Assembly (NCBI GenBank): GCA_001657395.1
Contig: LYSY01000003.1
Span: 692,996 to 756,995 of the forward strand
Length of the DNA stretch: 64,000 bases
Source: Rhodospirillales bacterium BBD 1991-14
GTDB taxonomy: Bacteria; Pseudomonadota; Alphaproteobacteria; Kiloniellales; Kiloniellaceae
Direction of reading: 5' to 3'
Numbering within the stretch: the stretch's first letter is position 1; each line of letters starts with the position of its first letter. Position numbers and translations under genes: made by a program. The notes below the pieces were generated by a model. It was not told the origin of the DNA, did no database searches, and saw only the letters and a program-made list of their open reading frames with translations. Of the stretch, positions 26,150 to 33,966 are shown in pieces.

Positions 26150-27178
26150 ATGTCCGCTCCCCTGAAGAGCTACGAGTTCCGCCGCGAACGCGAGGCGAGC
26201 TGGCGCGAACTCGAGACGCTGATCGCCAAGGCCGAAAAGAGCGGTCTGAAGTCGCTGCCGGCTGAACAGCTCCTGCGGCTGCCCAGCCTTTACCGGGCCG
26301 CGCTCTCGTCGCTGTCGGTCGCCCGCAGTATCTCGCTCGACCAGAACGTGGTCGGTTACCTGGAGAGCCTCTGTGCGCGCGCCTATTTTCAGGTCTATGG
26401 CTCGCGTGCCAGCTTCTTCGAAGCGGTCGGCGGCTTCTTCTCGCACAGCTTCCCTGCCGCCGTGCGCGCCGCCTTCTGGCCCATCGTGATTGCCGGTTTC
26501 TGGATGGTGCTGGGGTCCGCTGTCGGGTTCTTCCTTGTGCAGGCCTCCGGCGAGTGGTTCTACAGCTTCGTTCCCGGTGATCTGGCCAGCGGCCGCACGC
26601 CGGCCAGCTCCACAGAAAGCCTGCAGGGCGCGCTCTACGACGGGGCGGACACGGCCGAGCGGCTGTACACCTTCGCGACCTACCTCTTCACCCACAACTC
26701 CCGCGTCGCCCTTATGGCCTTCGCCCTGGGGTTTGCGCTTGGCGTGCCGACTATCCTGCTGATGTTCTACAACGGCCTGATCCTTGGCGCCTTTCTGGCG
26801 CTCTATGACGACCGGGGGCTGGTGTGGGAACTGGCAGCCTGGCTGTCGGTGCACGGCACCACGGAGTTGCTGGCCATCATCCTCTGTGGCGGGGGCGGGC
26901 TGGTGCTGGCCCGCGCCATCGTCTTTCCGGACCAGCACAGCCGCCTGGACAGCCTGGCCCGGCGGGGCCGCGCCGCCGGCACCCTGGCGGTGGGCGCCGT
27001 GGTGATGCTGCTGGTCGCCGGCCTGCTGGAGGGCTTCGCCCGCCAACTGGTCACCGACGTCACGATGCGTTACGCGATCGGCGGCACCTTCCTGGTGTTC
27101 TGGATCACCTACTTCACGCTGGCCGGCCGCGGACGGCACGAGGGACGGCACGAGGGCGGTTATCATGGCGACGACTAG
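26150..27178 (+). CDS. SpoIIM-like (stage II sporulation protein M family) membrane protein
   Basis: A 342-residue multi-pass membrane protein. The SpoIIM-type region covers about residues 100-310 with spans VIAGFWMVLGSAVGFFLV, FALGFALGVPTILLMFYNG and TLAVGAVVMLLVAGLLEGF and the family phrase LFTHNSRVALMAFALG. The organism is not expected to sporulate; SpoIIM homologues in Proteobacteria travel with MoxR/DUF58/RDD genes, as here. AAGGAGGG precedes the start. Its end overlaps the RDD gene by 14 bases. Confidence 0.88.
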   Translation: MSAPLKSYEFRREREASWRELETLIAKAEKSGLKSLPAEQLLRLPSLYRAALSSLSVARSISLDQNVVGYLESLCARAYFQVYGSRASFFEAVGGFFSHSFPAAVRAAFWPIVIAGFWMVLGSAVGFFLVQASGEWFYSFVPGDLASGRTPASSTESLQGALYDGADTAERLYTFATYLFTHNSRVALMAFALGFALGVPTILLMFYNGLILGAFLALYDDRGLVWELAAWLSVHGTTELLAIILCGGGGLVLARAIVFPDQHSRLDSLARRGRAAGTLAVGAVVMLLVAGLLEGFARQLVTDVTMRYAIGGTFLVFWITYFTLAGRGRHEGRHEGGYHGDD

Positions 27179-28172
27179 CACGGCACCGCCCGCCAGTTCC
27201 GGCGCCGCCCCGGATCCCAAGAACCCGGGTCCCAAGAAGAAGACGCCCAAGGGAAAGGCGCCCAATACGGCAGCCTCGCGCAGCGAACGGCGCATCGTCA
27301 CGCCGGAAGGGGTGCCGCTGACCTTTCAGCTTGCCGAGCGCGGCGAGCGCGCTGCGGCGGTGCTGATCGACCTGGTGATCATGGCGGTCGCCATAACCCT
27401 TCTGGTGCTGGCGATCGTCTTCATCTTCAATGAGATCGGCATTACCGAGATCGCCGTTGCGGTGATCCTGCTGACGTTTTTCCTGATCAGGACCTTCTAC
27501 TTCATCTACTTCGAACTGCGCTGGCAGGGTGCGACCCCGGGCAAGCGGGCGCTGGGCTTGCGCGTGATCGACCGCAAAGGCGGCTACCTGCGGCCGGACT
27601 CCGTCTTCGCCCGCAACATCATGCGCGAGGTCGAACTCTTCCTGCCTGCGCTTCTGCTGCTCGCGGGGCCGGGGGGCGGCAGTGCCGGCTGGGTCCACCT
27701 GCTGACGCTCGGCTGGCTGGGGGTCTTCGTCCTGCTGCCGTTCTTCAACAAGGACCGCCTCAGGGCCGGCGACATCGTCGCCGGAACCTGGGTCGTGTCA
27801 GCGCCGAAAAACGTTCTTCTGACCGATGTCGCCGCCAAGGCCGAGACCCAGGCCGGCAGCCGTGAGGCGGCCGACCCGGAGTTCGCCTTCAGCCGCAGCC
27901 AGCTGGAGATCTACGGCATTTACGAACTGCAGACCCTGGAAGAGGTGCTGCGCCAGAAGGGGCCGCAGACCGAGGAGACGCTGCGGGAGGTCACCAAACG
28001 CATTCAGCGCAAGATCGGCTGGACCGGCGTGGAGGAGCCGTCGCCGCGGCGTTTCCTCGAGGCCTTCTATGCTGCGCTGCGCGCGCACCTGGAATCGCGC
28101 ATGCTGTTCGGCGAGCGGCGCGAGAGCCAGCATGACCGCAAGGCCCCGCCGGCGGGCGGCGGTGAAAGCTAG
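27165..28172 (+). CDS. RDD family membrane protein
   Basis: A 335-residue protein with the RDD motif region GERAAAVLIDLVIMAVAITLLV (arginine and Asp-bearing first span), then ATPGKRALGLRVIDRKGG, which defines the family, and further spans LPALLLLAGPGG and WLGVFVLLPFF. The N-terminus is Pro/Lys-rich (KNPGPKKKTPKGK) and the C-terminal 110 residues are cytoplasmic and helical. It closes the MoxR operon. RDD proteins have been linked to ion transport in some bacteria, but here the role is unknown. Confidence 0.88.
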   Translation: MATTSTAPPASSGAAPDPKNPGPKKKTPKGKAPNTAASRSERRIVTPEGVPLTFQLAERGERAAAVLIDLVIMAVAITLLVLAIVFIFNEIGITEIAVAVILLTFFLIRTFYFIYFELRWQGATPGKRALGLRVIDRKGGYLRPDSVFARNIMREVELFLPALLLLAGPGGGSAGWVHLLTLGWLGVFVLLPFFNKDRLRAGDIVAGTWVVSAPKNVLLTDVAAKAETQAGSREAADPEFAFSRSQLEIYGIYELQTLEEVLRQKGPQTEETLREVTKRIQRKIGWTGVEEPSPRRFLEAFYAALRAHLESRMLFGERRESQHDRKAPPAGGGES

Positions 28173-28349
28173 TCGAAGACGGACACCACCAGCCTGTCGA
28201 ACAGGCCCTGGCCGACCCAGCACCTGGGGGGAGGCGCCGAGCAGGGCCCCGATTCCAAGCGACTCCCCCGGCACAGTGGCAGTCATTCCAGCCACCGGCC
28301 GGGACAGGTCGCCGGCAAAGCGCCCTGCCCGGCGTCCACTGCATCCCGG
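28169..28349 (-). other. Possible gene-tail remnant between RDD and membrane protein genes
   Basis: On the minus strand a short open stretch ends in VVSVFD-stop at 28169 with the bases CTAGTCGAAGACGG (plus strand). The same 14 bases end the intact gene at 28350. Upstream of it the frame closes after about 35 codons. It may be the last codons of a decayed copy of the neighbouring gene; the match is too short to be sure. Confidence 0.3.
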
Positions 28350-29111
28350 CTAGTCGAAGACGGCCGCGATTTGGTCGGTGCTCACCCCTTCCTTGGCAAT
28401 CCGAAGGTCGTGGTAAAGCACCGCCGCCGCAACCGCGCCGACGGCCGTCGTAAGGGCCGAAACGATGTAGTTCGCAATGACGCCAAAGGTCACCCCAAGA
28501 CCGATTGCGGCAAGGATGTTCGTGACGAAGGAGACCACAAAGCCAATGACCGCAAAGATGACAACGAGCACCACCAAAACGCCGAGAACCCGCCAGCGAT
28601 TCCCCTTCGTCAGCTCTATGCTTCTTCTGAAGCTGTTGACGATACCCGGTCGCTCGACGACGTAGGCAGGGATGGTCACAGAAAGAACGACGATCAGGAA
28701 GATGCCGGGAACGATCAAAAGCACGAAGCCAATGAGCGTGGCCACAACGGTTGCAACGGCAATGACGACGAGCGGGAGAAGCGACGCCAGCCCCCGGGAG
28801 ACAATCAGTCCCATACTGGCTGGCTGACCGCGCATTTGCGCCACCGTCCCATAGACCAAGGTTCCCATCAGCAAGTAGTAGAGAACCAGGTAGAGGCCGA
28901 TGTAGATGAGAATCTGTACACCGCCAATGCCAACGCCCACAGGACTTAACAGGGCAAAATTGAAAAACAGGTTCGGCAGAAGAAGAATAAGCGCCAGGAC
29001 TCCGAAGGGTACAAGATTGGCGAAGAAGATGGCGAAGCTGCGCTTCACCACGGCGCCAATAGAAATGGCGAGGGCGGGATCGCCGCCACCGGCGGCTGTC
29101 GAATCACTCAT
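28350..29111 (-). CDS. Multi-pass membrane protein, paralogue group member 1
   Basis: A 253-residue protein with about six membrane spans (SFAIFFANLVPFGVLALILL, ILIYIGLYLVLYYLLMGTLV, VVIAVATVVATLIGFVLL and others). The start MSDSTAAGG at 29111 follows GGGGGATT; upstream sequence is not family-like. A cytoplasmic loop reads SIELTKGNRWRVLGV, also present in the proteins at 30434 and 31429. It resembles the YciC/DUF975-like and glycerophosphoryl-phosphodiesterase membrane-domain families. It ends in AAVFD. The role is unknown. Confidence 0.75.
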   Translation of the reverse strand: MSDSTAAGGGDPALAISIGAVVKRSFAIFFANLVPFGVLALILLLPNLFFNFALLSPVGVGIGGVQILIYIGLYLVLYYLLMGTLVYGTVAQMRGQPASMGLIVSRGLASLLPLVVIAVATVVATLIGFVLLIVPGIFLIVVLSVTIPAYVVERPGIVNSFRRSIELTKGNRWRVLGVLVVLVVIFAVIGFVVSFVTNILAAIGLGVTFGVIANYIVSALTTAVGAVAAAVLYHDLRIAKEGVSTDQIAAVFD

Positions 29112-29297
29112 GAAATGAATCCCCCAAAAGACGTTGGTTGCTTTCAGATCACCAGCGGATTGCCTGCTTGTCCCCCCGGAACCCGCGCGCGAGACCGCCT
29201 CGGCGGCCGCATCAATTATAGCGGGAGTGCAATCTCGGGTCGATCCCTCGGCGGCTGATCGACCGGGCACCATTAAGAGGTGCCGGGCCCAGCCGAC

Positions 29298-30359
29298 TCA
29301 CCCGTCGAGCGACCCGGCGATGGCGGCGGCAAAGGCCCGGGTCCCGAGCGCTCCGCCAAGATCGGCAGTGCGGGTCTCGGGCCGCGCCAGGGTCTGGTCC
29401 ACCACCCGGTCGATGGCCGCCGCCGCCTCGCCGAAGGCCGGCAGCCCGTGCCGGCGCGCCAGCCAGTCGAGCAGCATGGCGGCGGAGAGGATGAGCGAGG
29501 TGGGGTTGGCCCGGTCCTGCCCGGCGATGTCAGGCGCCGAGCCATGCTGGGCCTGGGCACAGCAGAGATCGTCGCCGGCGTTGACCGAGCCGGCAAGGCC
29601 GAGACCGCCGGAGAGCTCCGAGGCCAGGTCGGAGAGAATGTCGCCGTGGAAGTTGGTGGCGCAGACCACATCGAAGCGCTGCGGTTCGCGCACCAGCAGC
29701 GCGGCCATGGCATCGACGATGACCTCGTCAAGCTCGATTGAGGGAAAGTCTGTGGCGACCGCTCTTACCGCCTCCAGGAAGAGCCCATCGGTGAGGCGAA
29801 AGGTGTTGGCCTTGTGGATCGCGGTCACCTTGCCGCGCCGCTTGGCAGCCAGTTCGAAGGACCGGCGGGCAATGCGCTCGGAGGCGCGGCGGGTGACCTT
29901 GCGCAGCGAAAGGGCGATGTCCGGATCGGGCATGAACTCGCCGTTGCCGGCATACATGTTGCGGTCGGGATAGAAGCCCTCGGTCGCCTCGCGCATGATC
30001 ACGAGGTCGAAGTCGCCGGCTTTGTTGGGCAGGCCGGGCCGGGTGCGCGCCGGGCGCACGTTGGCGTAGAGATCGAGCTGGACCCGCACCACACCGGAGA
30101 TATTGACGCCGCCCTCCGCCGCCGGGGGATAGTCGAGATGGGAGATGGGGCCAAGCAGGATGCCGTCACTGGCGCGGGCCCGCTCGAGAACGCCCTCCGG
30201 CAGGGTGGTGCCATGACGGGCCAGGGCTTTGAGGCCGATCTCCGCCTCCTCGAAAACCAGCCCCAACCCGAAGCATCGGTCGGCAGCCTCCAGCACCGTC
30301 AGAGTCGCCCGGGTGATCTCCTCGCCGATCCCATCGCCCGGCATAACCAGAATCTTCAC
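29298..30359 (-). CDS. Isocitrate/isopropylmalate dehydrogenase family enzyme
   Basis: An NAD(P)-dependent decarboxylating dehydrogenase of 353 residues, starting at GTG 30359 with AGGGAG upstream. Key features are KILVMPGDGIGEEI at the N-terminus, the substrate loop LDLYANVRPAR, the Tyr-bearing MREATEGFYPDRN, the Lys helix KVTAIHKANTFRLTDGLF, and the metal site NFHGDILSDLASELSGGLGLAGSVN. It differs from core leuB and icd sequences and lies alone among membrane protein genes. It may be a homoisocitrate, tartrate or 3-isopropylmalate-like dehydrogenase; the substrate cannot be fixed. Confidence 0.85.
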   Translation of the reverse strand: MKILVMPGDGIGEEITRATLTVLEAADRCFGLGLVFEEAEIGLKALARHGTTLPEGVLERARASDGILLGPISHLDYPPAAEGGVNISGVVRVQLDLYANVRPARTRPGLPNKAGDFDLVIMREATEGFYPDRNMYAGNGEFMPDPDIALSLRKVTRRASERIARRSFELAAKRRGKVTAIHKANTFRLTDGLFLEAVRAVATDFPSIELDEVIVDAMAALLVREPQRFDVVCATNFHGDILSDLASELSGGLGLAGSVNAGDDLCCAQAQHGSAPDIAGQDRANPTSLILSAAMLLDWLARRHGLPAFGEAAAAIDRVVDQTLARPETRTADLGGALGTRAFAAAIAGSLDG

Positions 30360-30433
30360 CGCCGCTCCCTCTCCCCTGGTTTGTCCCCTGTCTTGCGATC
30401 GGCCCGCACTATAGGAGGCGGCGAGCGGCAGCC

Positions 30434-31252
30434 CTAGTTGAAAACCTCCGCGCTGGCACGCGGGTTCGGCCCTTCTTTCAACGCAACCAGAGTTTCGTGA
30501 ATGACGGCGATCAGTGGCAGGAAGTAGACGGCAAACAGGGCACCGCCGACCAGGCGCCAATGCGGCGCAATGTCGAGACTTCTCAAGTCGAACGCAGATC
30601 TAAGGATGAAAACCGTCACAAAAACGGCACCGAAGATCGGCAGGAAACTGAGCGCGAAGACCGCGACGATGCGCCAGCGCGATCCCTTGCTCAGCTCAGC
30701 GCTGTACTCGATGCAGTCTGCCATCCCGTAGTTCTCGACAGCCGCGCAGGGAATCACGACGCAGAAAACAACGCACAGGAAAAGCGCGAAAAGCCCGAGC
30801 GGGAGGGCGGCATAGGGGATGACAGCGCTCAGGTAGTTGGCGGTAGCCAAAACAAGGGCGCAAATCAGGCTGACGCCCAGCACCGTCGGCAGGTGCCGCA
30901 GCACGCCGCCCAGCGCTGAAAACACCGCCCAGGCCGCGCCGCGCCGGTCACCGGCCAGGGTCTGCACGACCACCGCCAGGGCAATCCCGAAAAGAAAAGT
31001 CTCGGCCAGCGGGACGGCGAACTCCGTCTCCCATTCCGGGCGTCGCAGGAGGAAGCTGCGCATGCCCTCCGGAAAGGTCTGCCCCTGGGGCCAGACCTCC
31101 TGCAACCGCGGGCCGAGATCTTCCCGCGGCAGGAAGCTGTGCAGGTACTTCGGCAGTCCCGGCAAAAGGCCTAACACGAAGAAAGCTACGACATGACGCA
31201 GGCCAAAGCCGAGCGCCCCGACGATCGAATTCGAGATTTCGAGCCGCCTCAT
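30434..31252 (-). CDS. Multi-pass membrane protein, paralogue group member 2
   Basis: A 272-residue membrane protein. The start MRRLEIS at 31252 is chosen because it aligns with the start of the paralogue at 31429 (both continue to FGLRH..AFF/AFY..L..VP/LPKYL). ATGs at 31288 and 31318 would add short hydrophilic leaders. About six spans are present (FGIALAVVVQTLAG, VLGVSLICALVLATANYL, LGLFALFLCVVFCVVIPCA). The shared loop is AELSKGSRWRIVAVFALSF and it ends in SAEVFN. The function is unknown. Confidence 0.72.
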   Translation of the reverse strand: MRRLEISNSIVGALGFGLRHVVAFFVLGLLPGLPKYLHSFLPREDLGPRLQEVWPQGQTFPEGMRSFLLRRPEWETEFAVPLAETFLFGIALAVVVQTLAGDRRGAAWAVFSALGGVLRHLPTVLGVSLICALVLATANYLSAVIPYAALPLGLFALFLCVVFCVVIPCAAVENYGMADCIEYSAELSKGSRWRIVAVFALSFLPIFGAVFVTVFILRSAFDLRSLDIAPHWRLVGGALFAVYFLPLIAVIHETLVALKEGPNPRASAEVFN

Positions 31253-31428
31253 TCCTTGGCTGCTTCCGCCCCTCTGTCCATGAGCCATGCTGCGTGTTCC
31301 CGCCCGGTCCGGGACCAATCAACCGGAAAATGAAAAATCAGCGCAATGGAACAACATAAGCGCTATCGATACAAGAACGAATTAGCAACATCTATGGCTT
31401 TCAGAGCTGGGCAAGTGCTCCAAAGCGC

Positions 31429-32193
31429 CTAGTCGAAAACCGCCGCGGTCTCCGCAAGCGCGACACCGCCGTCCGGTTCGGCCAGGGCGTTGTGGATCGC
31501 TACCGGAGTGGCATAGAGGAAGACATTCAGCGCGGCCATCCCCAGGAAAGCCCACTCCGCGGTCAATTGGCCGGTCCGGGCGTCGGGCTGCAGGATCACG
31601 AGCGCCAGAAAGCTCACGACGACCAGGGGAATCGAGACCAAGACATAGAGCATCAGGATGCGCAGGCGCGATCCGGCCGTCAGCTCCGCGCTTTCCGCAA
31701 AGCATTCCAGGATGCCGGAGTCGCTGACGGCGGCGCAGGGCAGCAACACGGCGAAGACCAGCGCCAGAACGGCAATCAGCAGCGCAGGCACGATGATCGC
31801 GAGCGGCGCCAGGGCAAGTGCGAGATCGAACATCACCGAAAGCAGCATGGAGACCAGAGCCACGCAGCCGCCGACGCCGAGGATCATGGGCAGGTGCTCG
31901 AAAACGTCCCGAAAAGCCGGGATCACCGTCCAGCGCCCGCCGCCCTGATCGCGGATCAGCGTCCAGACCATCACCGCCGTCACCAGTCCGGCGAGGAGCA
32001 CCTCCACCGCGGTCAGAAGATCGTCGCCCCAGGTTGCCGGGGTCACGAGCTGATCTTCGAGGCTCCGGCCGGAGAGGGCGCCATAGAGATAGCGCGGAAC
32101 GCTGGTCAGCAGACACAGCAGGTAGAAGGCCGGGAAGTGCCGCAGGCCGAAGATGAAGGTCGTGGCCAGCGTCCCGAAGACGGCAAGTTTCAT
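31429..32193 (-). CDS. Multi-pass membrane protein, paralogue group member 3
   Basis: A 254-residue membrane protein closely related to the one at 30434. Both open with a short N-terminus leading to FGLRHFPAFYLLCLLTSVPRYL and carry the phrase LPCAAVSDSGILECFAESAEL followed by AGSRLRILMLYVLV. It ends in AETAAVFD. The two lie in tandem with a 176-base AT-richer gap, so they derive from local duplication. No enzymatic motif is visible. Confidence 0.75.
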   Translation of the reverse strand: MKLAVFGTLATTFIFGLRHFPAFYLLCLLTSVPRYLYGALSGRSLEDQLVTPATWGDDLLTAVEVLLAGLVTAVMVWTLIRDQGGGRWTVIPAFRDVFEHLPMILGVGGCVALVSMLLSVMFDLALALAPLAIIVPALLIAVLALVFAVLLPCAAVSDSGILECFAESAELTAGSRLRILMLYVLVSIPLVVVSFLALVILQPDARTGQLTAEWAFLGMAALNVFLYATPVAIHNALAEPDGGVALAETAAVFD

Positions 32194-32351
32194 TGCGGCT
32201 TCTCCTTCCCCACGCCGGCGCCGGGAGGGTCTGCCGCAACGGACCCGCCCTCCGGCTCAGCCGAATGGAGCCGGAGTCTGCGCCCGGAGGCGTTAACAAA
32301 CCGCAATCAACGGTAGATAAAACTTTCCCAGAATTCTCTTTTACTGACGCC

Positions 32352-33725
32352 TCAGACCGCCTGGCTGTGGCGCTGGGTGCCGCCGGCCTTGGCGGCGCCG
32401 AGATAGGCATCGAAGCAGGCGGCGATGAGGCGCACGACCCGCCGGCCCTCGGCGCTGACCTCTACGCAGGCGCCCTCGACCCTGGCAAGGCCCTCGGCGG
32501 CCAGGGGCCGCAGGCGCGCCAGATCCTCCGAGAAATCGAAACCCGGCAGACCGTGGAGGGCGGCCTGGCGCTCCAGATCGACGGTGAAATCGCACATCAG
32601 CGCCTGGATGATGTCGCGGCGCAGGCGGTCTTCCGGCGAAAGGGCGACGCCGCGGACCACCGGCAGGCGCCCGGCCCGCAAGGCCTTGGCGTAGGCGACG
32701 AGATCCTTTTCGTTCTGGGCGTAACCCCGCGGCAGGGTGCCGATGGAAGAAGCGCCGAGCCCCAGCAGCACCTCGGCCTGATCGGTCGTGTAGCCCTGGA
32801 AGTTGCGGCGCAGTTCGCCCTCGCCGGCGGCCCGGAACAGCGGGTCGCCCGGCAGGGCGAAGTGGTCGAGGCCGACGGCGCGGTAGCCGCGCAGCAGCAG
32901 CACCCGCTCGGCCATATCCGCCTGAGCCAGCCGCTCTTCAACACCCGGCAGGGCCGCCGTGTCGATCATGCGCTGATGCTTCTTCATCCAGGGCACATGG
33001 GCGTAACCGAAGACCGAGACCCGGTCGGGCCGGATGTCGGCAGTCAGGGAGGCCGTCTGCTTCACGTCGTTCAGCCCCTGATACGGCAGGCCGTACATGA
33101 GATCGACGTTGAGCGCCTCGATCCCGGCCGCGCGCAGCCGGCGCGCCGCATCCACGGTGGTCTGGAAGGACTGCTCCCGGTTGATGGCCTCCTGGACGTG
33201 CGGGTTGAAGTCCTGCACGCCGAGGCTTGCCCGGTTGATCCCCGCCGCGGCCAGCGCCGCGGCCTTCTCGGCGGTGAGGTGGCGCGGGTCGATCTCGATG
33301 GCCAGTTCCGCCCCCGGCTGGAAATCGAAGACCTGCTTCAGGTGGTCCATCACCGCCGCGAAGTCTTCAGCCGAGAGGATGGAGGGTGTGCCACCGCCCC
33401 AGTGCAGCGCCGTCACCGGGCGGCGCGGTGTTCCCTTTTGGCCCAGGGCGCTGGCCAGCAGCCCGATCTCCTGCTGCAGCAGATCGACGTAGGCGGCCAC
33501 GCGCTTGTAGTCGTTGGCGACCCCCGTATGGCAGCCGCAATACCAGCAGAGCTGATGGCAGAAGGGCACATGGAGATAGAGCGACAGCGGCGCCTCCGGC
33601 GGCAGGGCCGCCAGCCAGCGCCGGTAGGCCGCGCCGTCGACGGCCTCGCTGAAGTGCGGAGCCGTGGGATAGCTGGTGTAGCGCGGGGCCTGGGCCTCGG
33701 CCAGGCGGGTCGGAATGCTGGTCAT
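32352..33725 (-). CDS. hemN: Oxygen-independent coproporphyrinogen III oxidase
   Basis: A radical SAM enzyme that decarboxylates coproporphyrinogen III to protoporphyrinogen IX without oxygen, 457 residues. The cluster motif is C56-x3-C60-x2-C63 (CHQLCWYCGC), preceded by YTSYPTAPHF and SLYLHVPFC. Further features are HWGGGTPS, EIDPRHL, ASLGVQDFNPHVQEAINREQ and GLDHFALPGD, which separate true HemN from HemW. There is no ribosome site before the ATG, and an FNR-type box sits at a distance that predicts a leaderless message. Confidence 0.96.
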   Translation of the reverse strand: MTSIPTRLAEAQAPRYTSYPTAPHFSEAVDGAAYRRWLAALPPEAPLSLYLHVPFCHQLCWYCGCHTGVANDYKRVAAYVDLLQQEIGLLASALGQKGTPRRPVTALHWGGGTPSILSAEDFAAVMDHLKQVFDFQPGAELAIEIDPRHLTAEKAAALAAAGINRASLGVQDFNPHVQEAINREQSFQTTVDAARRLRAAGIEALNVDLMYGLPYQGLNDVKQTASLTADIRPDRVSVFGYAHVPWMKKHQRMIDTAALPGVEERLAQADMAERVLLLRGYRAVGLDHFALPGDPLFRAAGEGELRRNFQGYTTDQAEVLLGLGASSIGTLPRGYAQNEKDLVAYAKALRAGRLPVVRGVALSPEDRLRRDIIQALMCDFTVDLERQAALHGLPGFDFSEDLARLRPLAAEGLARVEGACVEVSAEGRRVVRLIAACFDAYLGAAKAGGTQRHSQAV

Positions 33726-33731
33726 TGCGGC

Positions 33732-33773
33732 ACACTAGGGCCCCAGAAGGCCCGCGCCATTGACCTCGATCAA
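33732..33773 (-). promoter_or_regulatory. FNR-type anaerobic promoter of hemN
   Basis: On the minus strand TTGAC-CTCG-ATCAA (33773-33760) differs at one base from the FNR box TTGAT-N4-ATCAA. Its centre is 41.5 bases from the A of the hemN ATG, and TAGTGT (33737-33732) fits a -10 element (TAnnnT) at -12 to -7. This is class II FNR geometry with the start site on the ATG itself. Confidence 0.65.
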
Positions 33774-33821
33774 GACCAGCCGGCGAAGGGCAGTTCCGGC
33801 CGGGAGCCGAGACGGCGCCAA

Positions 33822-33940
33822 GCGTCCCATTCGTCGAGGCTACGCTTCGCTCCGCACCTCAGGATGAGGCCGGAATCCCTTGCCTGCTCACCGCCTCATG
33901 CTGAGGAGGGCCGGCAGGCCCGTCTCGAAACATGGGACGC
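33822..33940. repeat. REP-like long inverted element
   Basis: GCGTCCCAT (33822-33830) and ATGGGACGC (33932-33940) are perfect nine-base ends of a 119-base element. Inside it TCGTCGAGGC faces GTCTCGAAA, and CCTCAGGATGAGG faces CCTCATGCTGAGG. It resembles intergenic palindromic repeats common in alphaproteobacteria (CCTCATGCTGAGGAG core). It lies between the hemN promoter and the end of the GMC oxidoreductase gene. Confidence 0.65.
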
Positions 33941-33966
33941 CGGAGGTTCCAGGATCCCCGCTACGA

